A stretch of DNA of 64,000 bases from Sphingobacterium sp. PCS056 (GCF_023273895.1 NZ_CP096883.1:930001-994000); one strand, 5' to 3'; numbered from the stretch's first letter, positions 19,843 through 29,740 are shown. Program-made: numbers and translations. The notes: generated by a model from the letters alone, not told the origin.

Positions 19843-19895
19843 AGAAGGGCGTCCCTACTTTTGTAAGTGACAAAGGTAGGGGCTCCTTCTTTATT
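19843..19895. terminator. bidirectional terminator between MauE operon and susD-like gene
   Basis: A long imperfect stem: GAAGGGCGTCCCTACTTTTGT at about 19846-19866 pairs with 19872-19892, followed by a T-rich stretch. It lies between convergent genes and can serve both directions. Confidence 0.75.
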
Positions 19896-19906
19896 ATCAA
19901 ATATTT

Positions 19907-21274
19907 CTATTGTGGATTTTGCTCTATCCCAGCCAAACGTATAATATCGTCTGGCAATGGAAGTGCGTAGGCGTTCGAGTTTGGCAACAACGTTTGTATT
20001 TCTCCGTTAACATTCCTCTGTATAACAATTTCTGCACCTTCTGCATTAAGCCTTTTTAGATCCATCCACCGCAAGCCCCTAAAAATCAATTCTCTTCTAC
20101 GCTCTTTTAATATAATTGTTAGCACTTCCCTTTCATCAATTGAACTGTAAGGTTTAAAAATTCCGGTTTTGTAGCGTTTTTTCATCAGATAGTTCAAAGC
20201 ATCCAAAGCCTTTTCCCTATTGCCTAATCTCAAATTACACTCTGCACGTATCAAATACATCTCATTAATAGCTATACCGGTAAACATCTTTGCTGAACCG
20301 GAATAACTCCCTTTAAATGTTGCTGTACCGTCAGGTGCAACTTTAAAAAACGCCTTCTTTCGAAGATCGTTACTATCAAATGATCGGTATAGTAACGTAT
20401 CGATCAAAGCACGAGAGCTCGTCAAGTTGCTACTGGACATCAGTTCTCCATACCATACAGTTTCCTTGTTAAATATCGTAAATGGAAAGGAGGCATCTAC
20501 ATTTACCTCAGACAGGTTATTGTAATCCATCAGTTCTGGATATTTCTTTAGTACTTTGTCAGCATAAAGCAAAGCTTGATCGTAGTTGTGCATTGACAAA
20601 TACGTACGTGCAAGCATCCCCATTGCTGCATATCGATTGGGGCGTAGGGTATGTGCAGACTTCTCTGGCAAAAGATCTATACATGCATTTAAATCTTCGA
20701 TAATTTTTAAATAACATGCTACGACAGTAGAACGACTGGAGATCTCGTTAAAATCAGAAGAATTACGTAAAACAATACCCAAATCATCCTTAGATTTTCC
20801 TTCTATAAATGCTGGCGCATAAGTCCACAACAAGTACAGATACTGACTTGCCCTATAAAAGAGCGCCGAACCTTTAACTTCGTTGTAAAATGATTCATCT
20901 ACACTATTTACCGAAATAGACTTGAGCCGATCCAGCACAAGATTACAATTATAGACTGCATTGTAACCCGAAGACCAGTCATTAGGATAGTTTCTGTAAT
21001 AATTTTTCCAGATGTAGGTATTTTGTGCATAGTCGATCAAATTATCGAAAATCGACTGCTTCAAATAATAATCATCGGAAGATGCCTCTCCAAATGAGGA
21101 ATAGGAAAGATTCATTATACCCGTATCATCCATCAACTTTTGCAGATCTTCAAGTTTAGTTGGTACCACTAGTCCATGGTTGGACTGGATATCCAAATAT
21201 TTACTACAAGAAACGAGCAATAGGATCAGAAATCCTACCATCACTTTGATTATATTATTTTTTATAAGTATCAT
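19907..21274 (-). CDS. RagB/SusD family nutrient-uptake outer membrane lipoprotein
   Basis: A 455-aa surface lipoprotein with the signal ending LLLVSCSKYLD (Cys about residue 23). The SusD fold is shown by the N-terminal KLEDLQKLMDD and YNAVYNCNLVLDRL, the middle GSALFYRASQYLYLLWTYA and RNRYAAMGMLARTYLSM-type TPR helices, and the closing RRRELIFRGLRWMDLKRL and YALPLPDDI motifs. It works as the substrate-binding lid of the adjacent TonB-dependent porin (84 bp upstream gene). The ligand is unknown; association with thioredoxin-like genes suggests a peptide or protein-derived substrate, which is inference. Confidence 0.92.
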   Translation of the reverse strand: MILIKNNIIKVMVGFLILLLVSCSKYLDIQSNHGLVVPTKLEDLQKLMDDTGIMNLSYSSFGEASSDDYYLKQSIFDNLIDYAQNTYIWKNYYRNYPNDWSSGYNAVYNCNLVLDRLKSISVNSVDESFYNEVKGSALFYRASQYLYLLWTYAPAFIEGKSKDDLGIVLRNSSDFNEISSRSTVVACYLKIIEDLNACIDLLPEKSAHTLRPNRYAAMGMLARTYLSMHNYDQALLYADKVLKKYPELMDYNNLSEVNVDASFPFTIFNKETVWYGELMSSSNLTSSRALIDTLLYRSFDSNDLRKKAFFKVAPDGTATFKGSYSGSAKMFTGIAINEMYLIRAECNLRLGNREKALDALNYLMKKRYKTGIFKPYSSIDEREVLTIILKERRRELIFRGLRWMDLKRLNAEGAEIVIQRNVNGEIQTLLPNSNAYALPLPDDIIRLAGIEQNPQ

Positions 21275-21358
21275 ATATATTCACTTTTTCATTTATAACT
21301 ACAACTAATTTGAGTTTGCAAAACGCACAAAATGGCGAAAATGTCATTTTCATCGATT

Positions 21359-24300
21359 TTAATAAGAGATATTGAGTCCAAGGGAATATGTTTTAGGTTG
21401 TGACAATCTATAAGGAAATTCAGGATCAAAGCCAATCTTATTTGATTTCCATATAACTCCAAGGTTTGAAGCATTGAAAGATAATCCTATATCTACTTTT
21501 CGTCCGCCAATAATACATGACTTACGCCACGATGCATTTATATACTCCAAACGCAAATGGTCTCCTTTATAAACATTAATATCTGAATTTTGATAAAACT
21601 CATCAGAACCTGATACTAATGGATACCTCATACCCGGTACATGAGTGCTGGACTCATCACCGGCTTGTTGCCAACGGTCTTCAAAATCAGGATACGCAGT
21701 ACCTTGAGCAAAAAGAGAGTAATAAGATGTGACCGGTTTACGAATATAATAATCAGCTTTGTAACTCATATTTAAGGAAAGCGACAAGGATTTCCAACCA
21801 AACGTATTGATGATGTTTCCAAATACCTGCGGTTTGCTCGATCCAATGTACAACACACTTTCACTATCCGCATTACCGGCATTCGCGGCATTGCGGATCG
21901 CATTATAATCTGTACTCAGCTCACCATTCAAAACTCCTTGCCCCTCTCCCTGATTATTTAATCCCATCCATTTATATGCTGCCAAAGCGTTCAATGGTTT
22001 TCCAACAATTGGTGTAATTGTATTTCCTGCACTTAGAAATGAACTGATGCTACCCTTATTTTTATCAAAATAGGAAGTAGTCTTATTTCTGTTTATGCTG
22101 ACTAACAACCTGCTATCCCAAGAAAATTTTCCAGTTAGATTTTTCGAATTGATCTCGATATCCATCCCCTTTCCTACCATAGAAGCAACATTCTTTACTA
22201 TAGTTCCCTGTTTTCCCCAAGTCGTATAATCATATTCTGTTTGCCCATAAAGATCTTTACCGTTTTTGATATAATAGTCGATCCGTGCTGAAATCCTTGA
22301 TTTTAGAACACCGAGATCGACACCTATATTTGTGGTTCCAACTTTTTCCCATCGTAAACTAGGATCGTTTAGATTACTGATCTGAAGCATGGGGTAATTA
22401 CTATAATTAGCAACCCCAACATAAGCAATGGGATCTGGCGACCTTCTTAGGTCCACATTACCGCTCAATCCATAAGTGGCTCGCATTTTCATAAAGTCTA
22501 TCACTTTTATCTTAAAAAAACTTTCCTTAGATACATCCCAAGAAGTACCTACAGACCATAATGGAGACCATTTATCATTAGCATTTGCACCAAAGATATT
22601 TGCACCATCTCTTCTGATGCTTAGAGACAGTGCGTACTTATCTAAAAATTTATCAGTCAAATTGCTGTACATCGAGACAAAGCGATTCAAGTTTTTATAA
22701 AATTGCGGAGCTCCAGGTATACTTCTGCTCGATAGGTCCGGTACCAATGTAAACCTACGGGTAAAATCTACAGGACTGCTGGAAAGAGGCAAATCATGAT
22801 AGCCATAGGCAGTATATGAACTACCGGTCGCCTTATGCTCCCTGATTTCGGCACCAAGAATACCTATCAAATGATGCGAACCTATTTTTTTATTAAGATC
22901 AGCTTGTGCCCGTAGAGTATAGCTTTTAGTATCCCCTAAATTATTTCGTTTGATTCCTCCCACAGGAATATTATATACAGAAGCCATATTTTCAGTCCCG
23001 ATCGTCGTATATTGATTGATCAGCCTGCGCGCATCATAGCTTTGTACAGTACTCAGATCATCCGTTAATATTTGTTGATTCTGAAATTGACCGCCTACAT
23101 TTAAGTTTAAAAATGTAAATAACTTATATTTGAGATTGAGACTAGAGAACCAGTCATTTGCCAAAGAATTCTTTTGGGCATACTTGTTTTCGGAGAGCGG
23201 ATAATAGTTCCAGTCCAAATAACCTTTACTAAACTTGTCAGCTAAATAAATTTTTCTATAATCTTTTTCAAAAGGAATCTCATTTCCTATTTCGTCAAAA
23301 AAAAGATCATACGGGACCTTTTTACCATTGTAAGTTAATGCGCCATAGTCCGGTCTCCCGATATTGCTATGTTGATTGGTATAGAGTACATTCAGATCAA
23401 TCTGTATCTTGTCAGTTGGCCTAAAACTATTGGAAAGCTGGATATTCAGCTTTCTATTAAAATCGTCAAGCTCAGATTTATTTTCTGTGTAGCCTGCTCC
23501 AAAAGAATACGTATAACGGTTGCTCCCACCCCTGATGTTCAAGCTATGCTGATTGACAAATGGAACCTGGTAGAATGCGTCCATAAAATTACCTCTGCCA
23601 TCCTGCATTAACAGCATATCCATAGCCTGTGTCGAATCTAAAGGGGTAATCAAGTTACGCTTTCTTCTATCTAATATATCAATCACAGGTGTGACAGCTA
23701 GATGTGGCATATATTGTAAATTAGAAGTATAGTAACCTTTGTCAAATAAAAATTTTTCAACTTCCATAAAATTCCTATTGTCCAATTGATACAACTCATG
23801 CAGATTAGGTTTTTGTTTCCAGATCAGATTAGAAGACACTGATATGTCTGTTTTTGACTCTGTGTTATATACTCCCTTTTTAGAGGTAATCACGATAACC
23901 CCATTTCCAGCACGTGCCCCCCAGATTGCACTTGCAGCGGCATCTTTTAATATGGAAACACTTGCAATGCCGTTCGGGTCAATATTATCCATATTACCTT
24001 CATAGATAAAACCATCCAATACGATTAAAGGATCGAGATTTCCATTAATGGTACTTAGTCCTCTAACTGAAATATTAAGTTTCTGTAAATCTGTATTCTG
24101 GATTGCCTGATTATCAAAGCGAATGGCAGTGGTTATATTATTCAGACGTTGGAGGATACTGGTCCCGACCTGTTGATTCAACATCTTCTCATCCAGCACA
24201 TCAACAGCCCCTGTAACCTCATTGGATTTTAAAGTCTGATAACCGGTATTAACCACAGCTTCATCCAGATAATTTATCTTTGGTTCCATTTCTAATATAC

Positions 24301-24574
24301 TTTCATTTTGAAAATAAAAAGCCGTGATCGTTCTGTCTAGATATCCTATACATGAGATCGTCAAGGAATCATTCCACGAACTGATCTCTGTTGAAAACTT
24401 CCCTTCAAGTGTACTGACAGCATAATTATTCAGGGTATGATTTTTAATAGATGCACCCACTAATCCTTTATCTGAACTTTTTGAAAAAATTATACCCTGT
24501 ACCCAATTTTTTTTCTGCGCCATGCTTTGAAAGCTTACCAGGCTCAGAATCAGTATAAAAATATTTTTATTCAT
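21359..24574 (-). CDS. SusC/RagA family TonB-linked outer membrane protein
   Basis: A 1071-aa TonB-dependent transporter. It has a signal peptide (cut after SMAQ, residue about 19), a carboxypeptidase-D regulatory-like domain (GIIFSKSSDKGLVGASIK to about residue 100), a plug domain with DPNGIASVSILKDAAASAIWGARAGNGVIVITSKKG, which is the SusC hallmark, and a long 22-strand barrel ending SLGLNISY. It pairs with the SusD-like lipoprotein downstream and follows the thioredoxin gene by 12 bp, so the three form one leftward operon. Confidence 0.94.
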   Translation of the reverse strand: MNKNIFILILSLVSFQSMAQKKNWVQGIIFSKSSDKGLVGASIKNHTLNNYAVSTLEGKFSTEISSWNDSLTISCIGYLDRTITAFYFQNESILEMEPKINYLDEAVVNTGYQTLKSNEVTGAVDVLDEKMLNQQVGTSILQRLNNITTAIRFDNQAIQNTDLQKLNISVRGLSTINGNLDPLIVLDGFIYEGNMDNIDPNGIASVSILKDAAASAIWGARAGNGVIVITSKKGVYNTESKTDISVSSNLIWKQKPNLHELYQLDNRNFMEVEKFLFDKGYYTSNLQYMPHLAVTPVIDILDRRKRNLITPLDSTQAMDMLLMQDGRGNFMDAFYQVPFVNQHSLNIRGGSNRYTYSFGAGYTENKSELDDFNRKLNIQLSNSFRPTDKIQIDLNVLYTNQHSNIGRPDYGALTYNGKKVPYDLFFDEIGNEIPFEKDYRKIYLADKFSKGYLDWNYYPLSENKYAQKNSLANDWFSSLNLKYKLFTFLNLNVGGQFQNQQILTDDLSTVQSYDARRLINQYTTIGTENMASVYNIPVGGIKRNNLGDTKSYTLRAQADLNKKIGSHHLIGILGAEIREHKATGSSYTAYGYHDLPLSSSPVDFTRRFTLVPDLSSRSIPGAPQFYKNLNRFVSMYSNLTDKFLDKYALSLSIRRDGANIFGANANDKWSPLWSVGTSWDVSKESFFKIKVIDFMKMRATYGLSGNVDLRRSPDPIAYVGVANYSNYPMLQISNLNDPSLRWEKVGTTNIGVDLGVLKSRISARIDYYIKNGKDLYGQTEYDYTTWGKQGTIVKNVASMVGKGMDIEINSKNLTGKFSWDSRLLVSINRNKTTSYFDKNKGSISSFLSAGNTITPIVGKPLNALAAYKWMGLNNQGEGQGVLNGELSTDYNAIRNAANAGNADSESVLYIGSSKPQVFGNIINTFGWKSLSLSLNMSYKADYYIRKPVTSYYSLFAQGTAYPDFEDRWQQAGDESSTHVPGMRYPLVSGSDEFYQNSDINVYKGDHLRLEYINASWRKSCIIGGRKVDIGLSFNASNLGVIWKSNKIGFDPEFPYRLSQPKTYSLGLNISY

Positions 24575-24586
24575 AATCTGGATTTA

Positions 24587-25987
24587 CTATTTGGCTGATA
24601 GATAAAAGTAAGGAAACTCCATTTTTCGCTTTTCGTAGTTGAGAATAATGCCCTTTGATTTCAGTAGAGCAATCCTTTCAGAAACAGTTAGATCAATAAA
24701 ATTGCCAGGCAAAATAAGGTCCACATGCTGACCGTAAGGATCTTCGATTATGATCGGTTGGTCCAGATACGGTCTTAAGAAATTTGCAATACCATTGAGG
24801 TTTGTATTCTGTATAACCAGATTCCTATTACCTTCATATACCCAAAATATAGGCATACCTCCTTTCGTTAACAGCGCATTATCATGGCGATCTATTTTAA
24901 GATTATACACTCCTATTTCTTCATTTTTTCTTACTACATCAAAATGGAAATTGTCAATAAGTGATTTTCGAAAATGCTCGTGCACAACTTGCTCGTCTAC
25001 CGAATCCTTTGAAAAATACTGGTACCAGTATTTTTGATTCTGTAAGTCAAATAATTTCTTGATAGACATTTCATCCACACTTGGATCAAACACGTAGTTT
25101 TTTGATTCAGAATCTTTTATTTCATCCAAAAAAGCATGCTGGTACATCAATCTCAAGGCATAATTACCAACTTGATAAAGGGTCTGCCCATTAATATAAT
25201 GTACATTTGGATAGATAGGATTGTAATTTACCCTAAAACCTGAGAGTACCGACATATAGTCAAACCCTGCAGTATCAGCCAATAATGGGATATTTTCGAA
25301 TTTATTATTTATAATATTACCCATGCTCTGAAATGGTAATGTACCATCTTTGATCATTTTGCTGATATTTCTGTCTGAAAGATTATCACTATAAGATGTT
25401 CCTATAAATTCACCCCTTTTATTTATAATAGCTGAACGCGGAATGGAGTTATGCTCAAACAGTGCTGTAAAAATAGTATCATCCAATAGTGTTGGTAATG
25501 ATGGAGAATAATTATGGTCAGCTTTATATTTTTTGAACCTTGCTTTTATCTTCTCAGGTGTATCTTTATTGCGCTTACTGTTTACAAAAATTACAATTGC
25601 ATCCTGATCAAAACGGTTTTGTATCAATTCAAACTTTGGCATTCCTGCAATACAGGCCGCGCATCCCGTAGACCAAAAATCCAATATGATCAGCTTTCCT
25701 TTCAGATCTGAAAACTTGATGGTCTTCTTTTTGCCATCAAAATAGTTGAGTTCCAATGTTTGGTTCCAAACAGCATCAGGGATCTTGTCACCAGGTTTTA
25801 GAGCAATAAGATGAGATAACCCATCAGCCCCGCTGTCCTTGCGGGGCGTCTGAGCTGATAAACTAAACATAGAAAACATCAGAACTAATAGCGAGTAAGT
25901 CCTGATACTCTTCAATTCCGTTAAAACACAATCAAGAAGATTGAAAAATAGAAGCACCCTTAAAGAAAAAGCCCTTCCTGTTTTCAT
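24587..25987 (-). CDS. TlpA-like thioredoxin family protein
   Basis: About 466 aa from the ATG at 25987. It starts with two hydrophobic stretches (residues about 10-22 and 31-45, cleavage likely at SLSAQ), then a TlpA/redoxin domain: GDKIPDAVWNQTLEL, GKLIILDFWSTGCAACIAG with the CAAC active site, and IPRSAIINKRGEF with the cis-Pro region. A long C-terminal domain of about 240 residues is unassigned. It probably acts in the periplasm on thiols, together with the MauE-like protein. The frame is open for another 251 codons upstream to an ATG at 26740, but that part has no domain, so I use the start before the signal peptide. Confidence 0.8.
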   Translation of the reverse strand: MKTGRAFSLRVLLFFNLLDCVLTELKSIRTYSLLVLMFSMFSLSAQTPRKDSGADGLSHLIALKPGDKIPDAVWNQTLELNYFDGKKKTIKFSDLKGKLIILDFWSTGCAACIAGMPKFELIQNRFDQDAIVIFVNSKRNKDTPEKIKARFKKYKADHNYSPSLPTLLDDTIFTALFEHNSIPRSAIINKRGEFIGTSYSDNLSDRNISKMIKDGTLPFQSMGNIINNKFENIPLLADTAGFDYMSVLSGFRVNYNPIYPNVHYINGQTLYQVGNYALRLMYQHAFLDEIKDSESKNYVFDPSVDEMSIKKLFDLQNQKYWYQYFSKDSVDEQVVHEHFRKSLIDNFHFDVVRKNEEIGVYNLKIDRHDNALLTKGGMPIFWVYEGNRNLVIQNTNLNGIANFLRPYLDQPIIIEDPYGQHVDLILPGNFIDLTVSERIALLKSKGIILNYEKRKMEFPYFYLSAK

Positions 25988-26741
25988 TATCGTAGACTGA
26001 GTACGTTGAACAACAGCATCACTACTACTGGCAAGCGATCGATTTAAGATTGATTTAAAGAGGTTTGGCGCATTATTAATGAAAAACCATCCATATGCCT
26101 GACTAAATACATTAAACCGCTTAAAAGCGCTTATTTGAATTAAAACATTCTTCAGGCATCGATCAAGTATAGATGAAGCATAGATAGAGCGTGGATAGTG
26201 CGTGGATAGTGTATCAACAGGTACCGTTTTACGCACTATCCATGCTTGACCATTACTTAGCATATGCACTACGCATGCTTGGGAGATACATGAACAACGG
26301 TGTTCCCATGCTGGTCTACGCTCCGACTGTAGATCCACAGCCAAGCTACTGGCTTTAGTAGCTCTTTGGTACCTTCTCAGTAGCTTCTCCGTACCCTCTC
26401 GGTACAGGATTGGTACACTCCCCGTGAATACCCCGTACACTAACGGTACACTCTTGGCCAATCTGAAAGTCCTATTTTGCTTCAAATTCAACAAAAAATA
26501 CAGTAAAGCTATTTGGATCTGATTCGTACTTTGTTTTAACCTTGTTCGTACCTTGTTTTGAACTTCCCCGTCCCTGCACCGCAGTTGCAAAGTCCCTGCA
26601 CCGTCCATTTCCCGGGTCAGGGACGGGAAAAAGGCGGTGCAGAAGCGGTGTATAGACGGCTTTCGGTAAAACAGCGTCCGAATCTGGTTAAAAGCAGATA
26701 TGGATCTGGTAGCTGCCAAAAACTGCTCCAAAACATCCATT
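25988..26741 (-). other. open, repeat-decorated leader region in frame with the TlpA gene
   Basis: About 750 bases with no stop in the thioredoxin gene's frame, unlike the other frames. Its DNA is more GC-rich than the neighbours and is a patchwork of imperfect micro-repeats: GATAG-type (26165-26215), four CATG within 26241-26310, three AGCT within 26344-26385, six GTAC within 26369-26449, three TGCA within 26575-26600. The predicted peptide is Arg/Ser-rich with no recognisable domain. It may be a translated N-terminal extension, a structured leader, or decayed coding sequence. Confidence 0.5.
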
Positions 26742-26799
26742 TGTCCCTTCCTGAAAAAGGTTTACAAAAACCGAATATTAAAACCTTAAATTTAGTATT

Positions 26800-27177
26800 A
26801 TGAAACAGCGTATGACAAAACGTAAATCAGGGGGACAACAAGTTTACAGCGACAGCTTCAAGATCTTAGTTTCCAGGGAGTACCTAACAGGCAAGTTTAG
26901 TTATTCCCAACTTGCAGAGAAATACAATCTTCCGGGAGAAGCGACTCCTCGTTATTTTATGAAATGGTACCAGCAGTGGGAAAGCAATCTAGATCTGGAA
27001 GTTCCACAGATTGTAGATTCGGAAGATCCCGGGATAAAAAATGAACAAGAGCTCAGGGATGAGCTTTTTGAGGCAAACCTCAAGATTACCGCCCTGGAGA
27101 TACTGATCAAAAAAGCGGAGGAGCTCCATGGGGCTGGGTTGGTAAAAAAGTCTGGGGCCAAATCGTCCAAGAAATGA
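26800..27177 (+). CDS. IS3-family transposase OrfA
   Basis: A 125-aa DNA-binding component. The helix-turn-helix part is SDSFKILVSREYLTGKFSYS followed by QLAEKYNLPGEAT and the basic W-rich RYFMKWYQQW. A leucine-zipper-like coiled coil follows (about residues 78-112). The stop overlaps the OrfB start (ATGA), which allows coupled translation or a frameshift fusion. Confidence 0.88.
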   Translation: MKQRMTKRKSGGQQVYSDSFKILVSREYLTGKFSYSQLAEKYNLPGEATPRYFMKWYQQWESNLDLEVPQIVDSEDPGIKNEQELRDELFEANLKITALEILIKKAEELHGAGLVKKSGAKSSKK

Positions 27178-28154
27178 AGTCGTGTTACCAGAATATTTCG
27201 GTGACCAGACTTTGTGGACTATTTGGCAGAACTAGGCAGTCCTATTATAAATATATGGGCAGAGAGCAGGAATATTCCGTTCGCAGCGGACTTGTATTGG
27301 CCAGGGTACGAGAAATACGGAAGGACTCCCATCGCATGGGTGCCCTTAAGCTTCGCAGCATACTGACCAAAGAAATGGGCAGCGCGATGATTGGACTGGG
27401 AAGAGACGCTTTCTTTAGGCTGTTGCGTGAGAATGACCTTTTGGTCAAGTGCAAACGCAGGTATGCCATCACGACCCAATCAGACCACCGTTTCAAAAAG
27501 TGGCCCGATCTTGTGCAACGTAGGCAAGCCCTGCATCCCGAACAGATATGGGTGAGTGACATCACCTACATACGCATCCGGGACAAATGGATCTACCTGT
27601 GCCTGATCACAGACGCCTATTCCAGAAAGATCGTGGGCTACAAACTTACTCACAGACCAACAGCCCAGGCCTGTATATCAGCGCTCCGGATGGCCATAGC
27701 GCATAGGATGTACCCACAGAACATTCTGACCCACCATTCGGATCGAGGTATCCAATATTGCAGCACAAATTATATCAGTATATTGCAAGAAAACGGTATT
27801 GCCATAAGCATGACACAGTCCGGAAGTCCATACGACAATGCTGTGGCAGAAAGGTTAAATGGTATCCTAAAAAACGAATATCGGATGGCCGAGACTTTTC
27901 CAGACTACAAAACTGCGCTTAACCAGCTGGTCAAAGCAGTCAACATATACAATCATTTTAGGCCACATATGGCCTGCAACATGATGTCTCCACAGCAGGC
28001 ACATCAGGAATGGAAGAACCAAAATGTTCCTGGACTCTTTCAGCGACGTAGTCCGGATGCAAAAAAGTTCCGCATCAAAATGAGGGAAACAGTGGCTAGG
28101 CAACGGACAACTGATAACAGTAAGAAAAAAGACAATGACAACCATATGCAGTAG
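27174..28154 (+). CDS. IS3-family transposase OrfB (DDE integrase domain)
   Basis: The 326-aa catalytic subunit. An HTH_21-like N-terminal domain (HRMGALKLRSILTKEMG) precedes the rve/DDE core: first Asp in WVSDITYIRI, second Asp in HHSDRGIQYCS, Glu in NAVAERLNGILKNEY. The end is basic. All three catalytic residues are present, so the element could be active. Confidence 0.92.
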   Translation: MKSCYQNISVTRLCGLFGRTRQSYYKYMGREQEYSVRSGLVLARVREIRKDSHRMGALKLRSILTKEMGSAMIGLGRDAFFRLLRENDLLVKCKRRYAITTQSDHRFKKWPDLVQRRQALHPEQIWVSDITYIRIRDKWIYLCLITDAYSRKIVGYKLTHRPTAQACISALRMAIAHRMYPQNILTHHSDRGIQYCSTNYISILQENGIAISMTQSGSPYDNAVAERLNGILKNEYRMAETFPDYKTALNQLVKAVNIYNHFRPHMACNMMSPQQAHQEWKNQNVPGLFQRRSPDAKKFRIKMRETVARQRTTDNSKKKDNDNHMQ

Positions 28155-28223
28155 AAAGAAATAGAATGTAAAATATATATAGTAATCTGTTCGGTATATG
28201 TAAACCTATTTCAGTATAAGACA

Positions 28224-28546
28224 ATTTGACGATTTACTGCATTTCTTCGACCTTTCTTCGCCCTTTCTTCTAGCCTTGTTCTACCTTCACTCGAGGCGGC
28301 TTCGAGGTGGCTTCGACTCTCCCTGCACGTACGTCGAAGCGGACTCGAAGCCCACTGGGAGCCCACTCGAAGCGACCTAGAAGATGAGGCGAAGTTGGTT
28401 AGAAAAAAGTCTGAATACAGTGATCGATTATCTTTTAGCACTCGACCAGTACACTTGCCGTATAATTGGCAAGCATACTTGGTCAGTGCCCGGTAGATGG
28501 AGGGTAAATATATTTTGACTTGTGTCAGTAAATTTATTGCTTTCAT
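28224..28546 (-). pseudogene. upstream part of the TlpA leader frame, separated by the IS
   Basis: An open frame starting MKAINLLTQVKIYLPS at 28546 runs into the IS. If the IS and one ATT copy are removed, it continues in phase, reading NRQ then MDVLEQF, into the leader and the thioredoxin gene, giving an 824-codon frame. It contains seven TCGA tetramers within 28247-28370 and an Arg/Ser/Glu-rich product without a known domain. The phase match argues that the stretch was under selection as reading frame, but expression is not shown. Confidence 0.45.
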
Positions 28547-29197
28547 AATTTATTTGTTAATGGTTTTTGGAAACTGCTTAAAAACATCGAAGATTTTTAA
28601 GCGTTTTAAAACCGCAACCTATAAGCATAGCATCCCCTGCCCGATAGAAATCAGATGTTTCAGGGTCTAATATGACTCAATGGTCACAAAGACTAGTTAA
28701 TAGTTAATAAAAGATTCAGATCGCGTTTGAAAGAAGAAATCAAAAGGTTATAAATGGGCGTCACGCAATCCGCAGTTGTAAGGGCCAAAGCATATTTGGC
28801 AAGACCGGCCGAGCTACTCGGGGGCAGTGATAATGTTTTTTGATCGTTGTTTTTGAGAATTCATAACTCGCTTTTTTTAATTTAAACGAGTCTCTTAAAA
28901 AACTATAGCTAGGCCCTATGCTATCGCCGTGCAGGCTTCCGAGGGCCTTAGAACCGATAAACAATAGGGCCCATAACGCTATAGTGTGCATCAAAAATAC
29001 ACAAAATATCATTACGGGCATTGAAGACCTACTGTCTCGTTCTTAGCAAAACTCGGAATTTGCACGAGAGACTCTTGTACTCAACACCTATAATCAGACA
29101 CTGATCTGATTATCAATAATCAAAAATAATAAAAATTAATTAATAAAAAGAAACTATTTGCGGATTATTAATTGATATTGAGTATTCTTTTGTAGTT
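28547..29197. other. intergenic region without recognised features
   Basis: About 650 bases. A minus-strand open frame of 86 codons (28761-29021) is present, but has no signal, domain or start context that I trust. The last 60 bases before 29198 should contain the promoter of the next gene; TATTCTTTTG near 29184 resembles the Bacteroidota -7 box. Confidence 0.35.
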
Positions 29198-29740
29198 ATG
29201 AAAGCCTACAATGCTAAAATAACGTCTGAAAACATTAAGAATCATTTTGAAAAAAGTGGATTAACTATCGAAGTATTTGCAAATATACTAGAAGTGTCAA
29301 AAAGATGGCTTGAATACATTTTAGCTGGAGAAAAGAATTATGAATTTGCTCCAAATACAATTCAAAAAGCATGTGACTTTTTTATTACTGATTTTAGAAA
29401 GTTTACTACCGAACTACAAATTGTACCAAAAAATTTTCGCGAGTTCTTAAAAATGAAACATTCTAAAAATAGTGAATACAGCAAAATACTATTTGATGCT
29501 CCATCTGTTCCTTTCATTATAAATGAAATTTTGATAAAAGATCATGAATTCATTAGTAGTAAAGGATTAGAGTTGAAATCTGTAAAACAGATAATATGGA
29601 AATATTATCCTGAACTAAAACTCACTAATCTATCAAGTGACCTACAAAAATCTGCCTCTATTCATCAAAGTTTACATCCAACTAAAAAAAAGAAAACAAA
29701 TATTTATCGGACAAAGGAACAAGTGCAAAAACATTCTTGA
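29198..29740 (+). CDS. hypothetical protein with N-terminal HTH-like segment
   Basis: A 180-aa basic protein. Residues about 8-45 (IKNHFEKSGLTIEVFANILE then VSKRWLEYILAG) have the spacing of an XRE-type helix-turn-helix. The rest (FREFLKMKHSKNSEYSKILF, VPFIINEILIKDHEFISS) is not recognised, and the tail is Lys-rich. It stands alone, in AT-rich DNA at the edge of the mosaic island, and could be an accessory regulator. Confidence 0.55.
   Translation: MKAYNAKITSENIKNHFEKSGLTIEVFANILEVSKRWLEYILAGEKNYEFAPNTIQKACDFFITDFRKFTTELQIVPKNFREFLKMKHSKNSEYSKILFDAPSVPFIINEILIKDHEFISSKGLELKSVKQIIWKYYPELKLTNLSSDLQKSASIHQSLHPTKKKKTNIYRTKEQVQKHS

Larger units (their letters stand above)
26742..28223 (+). mobile_element. 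IS3-family insertion sequence (copy A), complete
   Basis: A 1482-bp element. The left end TGTCCCTTCCTGAAAAAGGT.. (26742-26766) is an imperfect inverted repeat of the right end (28199-28223), sharing the inner GGTTTACA and the outer TGTC. The flanks carry the same three bases, ATT (26739-26741 and 28224-28226), as a target duplication. It encodes OrfA and OrfB in overlapping phases. It has inserted into the open leader upstream of the TlpA gene, separating 28224-28546 from 25988-26741; the inserted length plus duplication is a multiple of three. Confidence 0.88.

Noticed and set aside
24587..26740. Annotating the TlpA gene from 26740 as a 717-aa protein
   Set aside because: That start would bury the signal peptide and the added part has no domain; reported as a finding instead.
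28761..29021. 86-codon minus-strand frame with a hydrophobic start
   Set aside because: No convincing start context or partner; product has no recognised domain. Could be revisited if transcripts are seen.
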